Source: Euphorbia lathyris (Eukaryota > Streptophyta > Magnoliopsida > Malpighiales > Euphorbiaceae). From it: a stretch of DNA of 64,000 nucleotides. The stretch lies in assembly GCF_963576675.1 (NCBI RefSeq), contig NC_088913.1:87047001-87111000 (forward strand). Direction: 5' to 3'. Position 1 is the first letter of the stretch. The number at the start of each line of letters is the position of its first letter. The notes below the pieces were generated by a model. The model ran no database searches. It saw only the letters and a list, made by a program, of their open reading frames with translations, and was not told where the DNA came from. The position numbers and the translations under genes were made by a program. Below, piece after piece: positions 57,223 through 64,000 of this stretch.

Positions 57223-58606
57223 CGAAATTTACAAATCATGTATGTCAAAATATTCTAACTATTAGAAATAAAAAATATCTTATATAATAAAATGAATTGT
57301 CTACAAGTATATAAGTATATAGTATATCAAAATGAAATTCTAGGCATTGCAATTAATGGGTTTAATTGACCAGCACAATTGAAATGAATTTAAAACTAAG
57401 AAATAATTTATAATTCCCATTTTCAGTCTAAAATTCAATTGAAATAAAAAGACCAAGTTAAATAAATACTTACATAAGGGAGGGAAGCCCACAAAATAAA
57501 TAAATATAAAATGAACTTTTATAAATTGTTTAAATAAAATTAAATAGGAAAAAAAATTAGTGTTTTAAATTGAAACACACGATTACCAATAATATAAAAT
57601 TAAATTCAATTCTACATAATATTTATATACATAAAAATTTAATTAAAGAACAAAAAAAAAAAAATTACAAAAAAAAAAAATACAATAGCCATTTTATGCC
57701 AAAAAAAAAAACATTCAAATGGAAATTTTCAAAAAATATTACAATAGCCATTTTATGCCAAAAAAAAAATTCAAATGGAAATTTTCTAATTTCTCTCGAA
57801 TAAACGAAAAAAAAATGTTTTTTTTTTAATAATTTCTACAACACCAACAAACAAAACTATAATATAATAAGAATGCAATAGGATTGTTTCGTACCCAAAT
57901 AATACTAGGAATTACTAGTACATGATGTATATGGACTAACTGGCTTCCACGTATAAATTTTATAACCAGTGCACTTGATCTCATAAGGGTTGCTAATTCT
58001 AGTCTGGGAAAAAAACTACATGTACGTTTTAAATTGCATTAATGTCTAGGGACTAAATTGTTAACTTTATGAAATTCAACTGACATATAAACTAATAACA
58101 ACAAAAGAAATATTCATGTACTTTGAAAAGAACTTCAAATAAATTTCAACAACAAAACAACAATTGTTCATACATGCAAAACAAAATTTAAATTCTAAAA
58201 ATTTGCCCTCTTTTTTTTTACAATGATTCTATAAACGGATATATTCAGATAATTAATATAGGATATCAATACATATAGATTTAATGACCCACAAAAAAAA
58301 ATTCAAGGTATAAAGTGATGAAATATATCATTCTCTATTTTAGAGAAAAACAATGCTTGGAATAAAATCAACATAATTAGATAAAAAAAAACTAATTTTT
58401 TTTAACACCTAAATAAATCTAAATAGAAAGATTTAGTAATCTTAAATGTATAATAAAATAAAATCAATTTTACTTATCAAAATGTCCGACAACAAATTTT
58501 ATAAATACAAACTTACCTGTAGAGATTGAAAGTCATAAAGAAAACCTCAACTTAATTATTAAGATAATTTTTTTTAAAAAAAAAAAAATCTTGTTGTTGG
58601 AATATT
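57223..58606. other. Internal region of the LTR chain, non-coding
   Basis: AT-rich with several A8-A12 runs. A 40-bp block, TACAATAGCCATTTTATGCC plus an A run and CATTCAAATGGAAATTTTC, is repeated in tandem at about 57680-57790. No gag or pol motif on either strand. Confidence 0.5.
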
Positions 58607-58622
58607 AATAAGTATAGTAGCT

Positions 58623-59263
58623 ACTTCTTGAAAAAACTCTCTGTTATTACAAAGGGTTTTGAAGGAGAGCCCCTGGTTCACCCCTCCCCGGTTAAAGAGG
58701 TCCAGTTAGTTGGTTGGAGGAAGCCCAGGGAAGGGGTTGTCAAGTTGAATACGGATGGCTCCTGCCTTAGTAATGGCACAATTGCTGCTGGTGGAGTTCT
58801 TCGGGATGCTGGTGGCGCCTGGCTGGCTGGGTTTACCCATAACTTAGGTACGGGCTCCTCCTTTACTGCAGAGCTCTGGGGGATCTTGTCTGGCATTAAA
58901 CTCGCCATTCGCATGGGTGTTAAAAGACTTTCGGTGGAGTCTGACAATTTGGAGGCTATCAACAGGATTTCGGATAGACAGGCTGTTTGTCTTAAGAGTC
59001 AGAATCTCATTAAAGCCATCTTGAGGCTTCGTCCTGCCTTCGATTCTCTTACCTTCTCCCATATTTATAGGGAGCAAAACCGCGTGGCGGATCGCTTGGC
59101 AGCTGCTGGGCATGGGGGGATGTTAGGTGTTTCTACCCTTTCCGTTCCTCCTTCTTTTCTGTTACCTTCTCTTCTTGAGGATAGGATTGGGGTCAGTCTT
59201 CTTAGACTGATCCCGGGTTAGGTTTTTATTTGTTTTTTTTTCTTCCCTTCTTACCAAAAAAAA
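58623..59263 (+). mobile_element. 5'-truncated LINE inside the LTR chain
   Basis: A perfect 16-bp target duplication, AATAAGTATAGTAGCT, flanks it at 58607-58622 and 59264-59279. The 3' end CTTCTTACCAAAAAAAA matches the LINE at 3360-5272. It is antisense to the host LTR element. Confidence 0.9.
58628..59221 (+). CDS. LINE ORF2 RNase H domain, uninterrupted remnant
   Basis: An open frame of 197 codons starts at TTG (58628), because the element is 5'-truncated, and ends at TAG 59219-59221. It has the RNase H order LNTDGSCLSNGTIAAGGVLRD (first Asp), SFTAELWGILSGIKLA (Glu), LSVESDNLEAI (second Asp) and IYREQNRVADRLAAAGH (final His/Asp region), and ends SLLRLIPG. RNase H removes RNA from RNA-DNA hybrids during element copying. 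It is intact over this part, unlike 3373-5214. Expression as a separate protein is unlikely for lack of an ATG start and a promoter. Confidence 0.75.
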   Translation: MKKLSVITKGFEGEPLVHPSPVKEVQLVGWRKPREGVVKLNTDGSCLSNGTIAAGGVLRDAGGAWLAGFTHNLGTGSSFTAELWGILSGIKLAIRMGVKRLSVESDNLEAINRISDRQAVCLKSQNLIKAILRLRPAFDSLTFSHIYREQNRVADRLAAAGHGGMLGVSTLSVPPSFLLPSLLEDRIGVSLLRLIPG

Positions 59264-59279
59264 AATAAGTATAGTAGCT

Positions 59280-60152
59280 TTTCCTACCCAAAAAAAAATA
59301 AGTAGTAGCTTTCACAACAAAACAAAATAGAGATAAAACGATTATTTAATTAATACCAACAAAACCTCCTTTTTTTTAACTTAATTTTAATAATCATATA
59401 GGTGGATTTTAAAAAAAGAGCATTAAGAACTTTAAAACCATATACCATCGAATTAATAGTATGAAATCTGACTAATATGTTTTAATAAGTAAAAAAAAAA
59501 CCACTACTTTGAAACAACATTTTTATACTTTAACATTAAAAATAACAATAGTTCATATATACAAAATAAAATTTTAACTTGATAATATATTTAAACAGGA
59601 CCATTAAATATATTTAACTTGATAATAGTTCGCCGGAGTTGTTGGAAGCGTGAACCGAGACCATCATGAGATAGCCAACAATCAGGGGATTTCAAAAGTA
59701 TACTCATTTCACTACTAAAATCGTCTAAAAGATCGAGATCTAACACTTTTTCGGTAAAAAAACCCGCTCCGATCACCATATTTTTTTATCAGAAAAATAT
59801 CAATATTGATCTCAAAATGTTCCTCACGAAACAAGAAATTTATTGGTGTAATTTTTGTTTCAAGGGATCATCGAAATATGAAGTTAAGATGAAAAATAGA
59901 GTGGAAAGAAATAATAATAAAAAGTTAGAGACCCACAAATGAAAACTTATCAAACCATTTTCTTGAGTATCATAACCTAAAAAGATATCTAATACTAATA
60001 ATAATAATATATTAATAAAAATAAATAAAAATAATAATAATAATACAAAAGTTGAAAACAGTATCAGTAACGATAATTTTTTAAAATTTTGTATTTTAAT
60101 AATATATTAATATTTTTTTCAAAATACTTTCTTTAAAATTATGGATGTTACA
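59280..60152. other. LTR-like internal part of the chain, minus strand
   Basis: It ends on the plus strand GGATGTTACA at 60152, so the minus strand starts TGTAACATCC like an LTR. A minus-strand frame at 59591-59779 (GAGFFTEKV, LLKSPDCWLSHDGL, RFQQLRRTI) is of a kind I associate with plant retroelement LTRs, but I cannot assign a function. At 59282-59311 a second short TACCC-poly(A)-AATAAGTAGTAGCT block follows the LINE. Confidence 0.4.
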
Positions 60153-60403
60153 GTTCTACTCTCCTAAAAAAAATTTCGACCTCGAAATTCTATTTTAAAC
60201 CTATCATGTTTTTGCTACGCTATTCTAGTAACGTGATATATTACCGACTCTATATTATATGTTTGGCCAGCACTATCATTCCCATTGGATGCTAAATGTG
60301 ATGTCCTTAAGTGAATGTTTATGTCATGTTTTGGATCCTAAGAATGTCACAACATATCTAATACTCTATAGGAATCGTAAAACTGACTCTCTGATACCAT
60401 TAA
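60153..60403 (-). other. Minimal internal domain with PBS and PPT
   Basis: Read on the minus strand, TGGTATCAGA (60399-60390) follows the LTR end by 4 bp. About 210 bp of non-coding DNA follows, then the purine tract TTTTTTTTAGGAGAGTAGAAC (60173-60153), then the next LTR start. This is a complete TRIM-like internal domain. Confidence 0.7.
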
Positions 60404-61739
60404 TGTAATACCCAATTTCACAAATCATAAATATATAAACAATAATAAATTTCCATACGATTTATCATCAAATTAATGTGTACAAACCAATAACATCATT
60501 TATGAGATAAAAGCAAACACTTAAGGACTGATGACTCCACATACTGGTTGGTTCAAACGAGCATCGCTAAACATTTAATGGGCATCAACCTGAAAAGAAA
60601 ACTGGTGGAGAGTGGGGTGAGCTTGAGGGGCTTGGTAAGATAGCTAACTATATACATAGTACAACCACACGCGCATACAATTTAGTTTACATGCATTTAA
60701 TATTTATTAGTTATTAAACAAAACATCCAATACTTAATATATTATTATTAATTTATTCAAAGGGCTCTGCTTACTCTAGTCTAGTAATACCCAATGGTTG
60801 CTTGGCCAATAAAATCATATCCTGGGATACCCTGTCGTAACAAATACCCGGTGTTTATATTTCACGTGATCACAACATTCCTTTTTCTCATTTCAATCGC
60901 AACCATTGAATATACTATCCTAGTTTAAGCTTTTATTCTCATATCTCTGACATTTTCTAGACTTCAATTTACATTCACCATATATATATTTCTCATTCTC
61001 ATGCCATCATCATCAGTGTCATTCTCAAATATTTTCCTACCAACATGATCATCATTAACGTATCATATAGACATGTCAAACACATAGATCAAACCAATTA
61101 CACAATTTATATCAATTAGTCAGTATAACAACAAATATACAATCAAAGGTACCATATATTTAATTACCTACTCACATTCATTAGAAGTATAACAGTCAAT
61201 TACAATAGACATACAAACAAACAACAACGAAGAACTACATATATAATTAACCACTTACCTCAATTCCGAAAGATAACGCTAAATTAGCAAGCTCCAATTA
61301 GCTAGCTTTAAATTGATATATGAATACTACAAAGAGAATAATAAACTCTTTGTTTTTTTTTTCCCAGAATGTTGATAATGGGTTTTTGCGGCTCCCCCTT
61401 CACCATATGTAATATATATGTATATATATAAAGAAGTTAACCCTACTAACAATTGATACTTGAATTAATTATTTATTATTATTATTATTAATAAAGATAA
61501 ATGTTTATAATTGTTAAGCATATCACAACAATATTATAAAAAACTCATTTATTTTGTTGCTGGTCACAAAATTAACTAATTTATTACTCTTTCAAAAATA
61601 TTATTTAATATAGATTTTTTTAAATTAAATATACAATATTAATATTTGCTTTTATTAAAATTAAACATTAATAATTAATTATTTTAGAAATCCTAATTCT
61701 CACGTATGAATATAATATTTTCTTTTTCCGGGCGTTACA
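60404..61739 (-). repeat. 1.34-kb LTR, central copy
   Basis: Partner of 55853-57192 with a few substitutions and small indels (for example TGTAATACCC for TGTAACACCC, and ACAAACAACAACG for CAAACAAACAACG). Confidence 0.93.
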
Positions 61740-61800
61740 GTTCCGCCTGGTTCGTCCCCGAACCACACATCGTACGTGGAGAGTCGGCTCTGATACCAAT
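61740..61800 (-). other. 61-bp internal domain with initiator-Met PBS
   Basis: On the minus strand TGGTATCAGAGCC (61798-61786) matches the 3' end of initiator methionine tRNA over 13 bases. Then come CCACGTACGATGTGTGG and GGGGACGAACCAGGCGGAAC, a weak purine tract, before the next LTR start. Confidence 0.8.
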
Positions 61801-62048
61801 TGTAAAACCCTGATCCAATACCATGTAGATATTGTCCGCTCTGGCCCAATTCCAACACATTGGGCCTCACGGCTTTAAAACGTGTCTGCATGTATTGGAT
61901 TCACATCTTACTAATAAGCCTCATTCACTCCCTCTCCATTTCCGATGTGGGATTCAATTCATTCCTGCCCCCATCGCCATCCCTTAGGGCCGCTCCTTGC
62001 TCAGGCCTTCTTACCCCAGCGCCACCCACTCCGGACCGGGTCGTTACA
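61801..62048 (-). repeat. 248-bp TRIM-type LTR
   Basis: Minus strand TGTAACGACCCGGTCC to GATCAGGGTTTTACA. It is GC-richer than its surroundings and distinct in body from the 1.34-kb LTRs, though the ends (TGTAACG, TTACA) are alike. Confidence 0.8.
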
Positions 62049-62053
62049 ATAAA

Positions 62054-62667
62054 TACTTTAATTAGAATATTTTCTTATCACCTATTTTTAACAGGGATAA
62101 AATTATTATCATTGTAAGTTTATAACGAGAATAATCTTTATCCTCGTTAATACTTTTAGTAAGGGACCCCAATAATGAAGGGTGCCATTAAAAATGCTTT
62201 AGTGAAGATATTTGAGTTTTTAATGAGAATATCTCTCTGTCTAAACAGATCTAACCAAGTGGATTCAAAACAAAAAAAAAAAAACAAACTTAACTTATAT
62301 GACTCGGCTTCTTAAAAATAAAAAAAATAAGGTTCCGTTTATTTTACCAGTTGTTTATTGTTGCTATTTGTTGGTTTGTTGTTTGCTGTTTGAAAAGACT
62401 AATTTTCTGCTTTTATAAAAAACTACTTTTCATTTAGAAAATGCATACAGGAGTTGTCTAACCAAACACCTGAAACTCTTCTTTTCAAAGTGAAAACCTA
62501 AACATAAGGTGAAAAAGCAACAACCAAACACCCCCTAAATTAAGAAAAGAAAAATTACATTTTTAGTTAATTAATAATTCAATTCGTTTACTTTAATTAT
62601 GGAATAACAAGAGTTTATCTAAATGCATTTTTGTTATGACTTTGCAATTAGTTAAAAACTAATCATA
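62054..62667. other. Intergenic, possible small MITE
   Basis: No gene. At about 62331-62537, GGTTCCGTTTATTTTACC opens and CAACCAAACACCCCCTAA closes a stretch that resembles a small hAT- or Harbinger-like MITE, but target duplications could not be fixed. Confidence 0.35.
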
Positions 62668-62882
62668 CTACTAACTTATAACAACAATAGGGGCAACTAT
62701 TCATCTTTTATGAATTAAGTTAAAACTATATTTACAACCTTAAATTGTTACTCACAAAAGTATATATATACTAGATCAAATATCTCCTCTATAAGCATCC
62801 ATTCAAAACATAATTAGAAACAAAAAAGCAAAAATTTAGTTGATCTATAAATTAATCATCTTTTTCACAAATATCTTGATTA
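62668..62882 (+). promoter_or_regulatory. Upstream region of cysteine-rich peptide gene B
   Basis: Homologous by eye to 3171-3359 plus 5290-5320 upstream of copy A. Contains AGTATATATATACTAG as a TATA candidate and CAAATATCTCCTCTATAAGC. It lacks the LINE present in copy A and so shows the original spacing. Confidence 0.5.
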
Positions 62883-63166
62883 ATGGCGAATAAAGGAGTT
62901 ATTATCATAATTGCTATTGCGGTATTTGTAAGCATGAATAAGAATATCGGGGAGGCATGGGAATGGCCATGGAAGAAAGTAGAGCTATTCTGCGACTAGA
63001 CATGGCTTGTTTTGATGTATGCGTCCAAGCATGTCATAATACTAAAGCTACTGGGAATTTGTGCAGTAAAAAATGCAAACCGTTGTGTACTACGAAAAGT
63101 TTTAGGCATATTAACGGCAGTTTTAAGCGTATCAGCAAAATTGGGGATCAGTTGCCGATATATTAA
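62883..63166 (+). pseudogene. Small secreted cysteine-rich peptide, copy B (frameshifted)
   Basis: ATG at 62883 opens MANKGVI, a hydrophobic signal-like stretch (IIIIAIAVFVSM), then GEAWEWPW. One base is missing near 62972 compared with copy A (TGGCCATGGAAG against TGGCCATGGGAAG), so this frame ends at a TAG soon after ELFCD. In the shifted frame the mature region continues with CFDVCVQAC and CSKKCKPLC, two Cys-x3-Cys-x3-Cys clusters, to TAA at 63164-63166. It could be a secreted defence-type peptide; the family is not recognised. A sequencing error or translation from the internal ATG at 62957 (69 codons, no signal peptide) are alternatives. Confidence 0.6.
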
Positions 63167-63336
63167 TTTGTATGAAAATAGTTGATTCTTTTATATTTGT
63201 GTTGTATGGTTGAACTAGAAATAGTATCAAATAAGAATCCTATTTCCAAAAATACGAGAATCATTGATTTACATCTCCTAATAAAATAATTTTAATTGGT
63301 TTTCTCTTAATTCAATAACTAGTATTATAGTATTAA

Positions 63337-63521
63337 TTATAATAATATTATAATAATACTTGATACTATAATTTTAATTGGTTTTTTCTATTTCTCTTCC
63401 TGATTTTCTGTTATCTTTGCTTTCTGAAAATATGGTGGGGGTTAGCTTTCCTAAGCTAATCCGGGTTAATTTGTTGTGGCGTTTGTTTTGTCTTTACTTT
63501 CTTTTCCCTAGAAAAAAAAAA
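63337..63521 (+). mobile_element. Very short LINE tail
   Basis: A perfect 16-bp target duplication, AGTATTATAGTATTAA, lies at 63321-63336 and 63522-63537. The insert carries the last coding part of the LINE family (GGTGGGGGTTAGCTTTCC, CTAATCCGGGTTA) and the T-rich tail ending CCCTAGAAAAAAAAAA. The first 40 bp or so are AT-rich filler not seen in the other copies. A nearby TAATTTTAATTGGTTTT is found both before and within it. Confidence 0.85.
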
Positions 63522-63542
63522 AGTATTATAGTATTAACTACG

Positions 63543-63808
63543 TGTCCCACCCGACCCTAAACGGCATCGGGTATGAAAGGAAAATAAGATAACAATCTAC
63601 GAATTCGACTCATCAATTATTAACTCGTTAAAAACTTAATTTCCTAATAACTTAACTTAATTCCCAAATAGACCAAAAACGTTTATTCATACCGTCTAAC
63701 ATTTATTTATTTGTTTGGCTTGGACTTGATAATTCTATCAAGCTTCCTACGTATCCCGAACGTCTTTTAATCTTTAAATCGGGAATCAAAGCCACGTGGT
63801 TCTACCTA
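63543..63808 (+). mobile_element. Fragment of family 1 LTR
   Basis: Begins TGTCCCACCCGACCC, then AACGGCATCGGGTATGA, and continues in parallel with 630-860 (TGGCTTGGACTTGATAATTC, AAGCTTCCTACGTATCCCGA, GGGAATCAAAGCCACGT). Homology stops near 63808, so it is 3'-truncated. Confidence 0.8.
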
Positions 63809-64000
63809 GCTTTTACTGCACACTATTTCTATTTCGTTTATACTTGTATCTTTGTAAATAACAATAAAAAGAATAATATAATTTACATCTTTAACTATTA
63901 AATTTGGATAATTTCACTTATGATCCTTCCAAATTTTTACTTTATTTAATCATGCCAAACAATTAATTTATTTTAGAAAATTTTACATCAATAGCAATTT

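Larger units (their letters stand above)
55853..62048 (-). mobile_element. Composite minus-strand chain of LTRs with PBS and PPT modules
   Basis: From right to left on the minus strand: a 248-bp LTR (62048-61801); a PBS (61798-61786) and 61-bp interior; a 1,336-bp LTR (61739-60404); a PBS (60399-60390) and 251-bp interior with PPT; another LTR-like start TGTAACATCC at 60152; further internal DNA with PPT; and a 1,340-bp LTR (57192-55853). The 5-bp ATAAA occurs directly outside both ends (55848-55852 and 62049-62053). No gag or pol is present. This resembles TRIM/LARD elements, which are known to form multi-LTR chains. Confidence 0.75.

Noticed and set aside
57570..57803. 77-codon lysine-rich frame
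   Set aside because: Translation of poly(A) runs and a 40-bp tandem repeat; no start context or homology features.
61860..62117. 85-codon plus-strand frame across the TRIM LTR
   Set aside because: It crosses the LTR border and target duplication and is antisense to the element.
62331..62537. Definite MITE between the LTR chain and gene B
   Set aside because: The ends resemble MITE termini, but the inverted match is short and no target duplication could be placed.

Overview
This window is nuclear DNA from a flowering plant, almost certainly a eudicot. It is AT-rich, has no prokaryotic gene structure, and is packed with plant-specific transposable elements: Athila-type Ty3, Ty1/copia, LINE, SINE, Helitron, hAT, MULE and TRIM/LARD-like LTR elements. 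The host-type genes I can recognise are two paralogous small secreted cysteine-rich peptide genes, both frameshifted, and a captured CBF/DREB1-like AP2/ERF gene, also broken. I cannot name the species.

Layout. 630-3016: solo LTR. 3171-7390: first cysteine-rich peptide pseudogene, with a 5'-truncated LINE in its leader (3360-5272) and a MULE in its 3' flank (5799-7381) that carries a CBF/DREB1-like pseudogene. 8821-11844: a second solo LTR of the first family, inverted. 12330-16200: a Helitron containing a hAT element, which itself contains a Helitron in reverse orientation. 15480-52846: a tandem segmental duplication. Unit 1 is 15480-28834 and unit 2 is about 28835-52846. Each unit runs from the middle of the hAT, through Helitron-type sequence, an inverted-repeat fragment of a SNF2 helicase gene, a copia gag fragment, a MULE-like MITE and an LTR promoter region, to the reverse transcriptase of a copia element. 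After the duplication, unit 1 received a LARD-like LTR element with an unfamiliar ORF of about 650 codons (21363-24681). Unit 2 received a 12.3 kb Athila-type element (38307-50600) inserted inside the copia protease region.

53995-55847 is intergenic. 55853-62048 is a minus-strand chain of LTR, PBS and PPT modules with a 5-bp target duplication and a third-party LINE tail inside it. 62668-63166 is the second cysteine-rich peptide pseudogene, followed by a tiny LINE tail and a fragment of the solo-LTR family.

The genes do not form a pathway. What ties the window together is its insertion history, which can be read from target-site duplications and from paralogous or duplicated empty sites. The most interesting items are: the hairpin-forming fragment of a SNF2 (CHR27/28-like) helicase; the repeated GC-rich palindrome module before the extra ORFs of the Athila-type element, together with its palindromic 3' end; the LARD ORF; the MULE-borne CBF; and the multi-LTR chain. 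All comparisons were made by eye from the sequence, with no database search.
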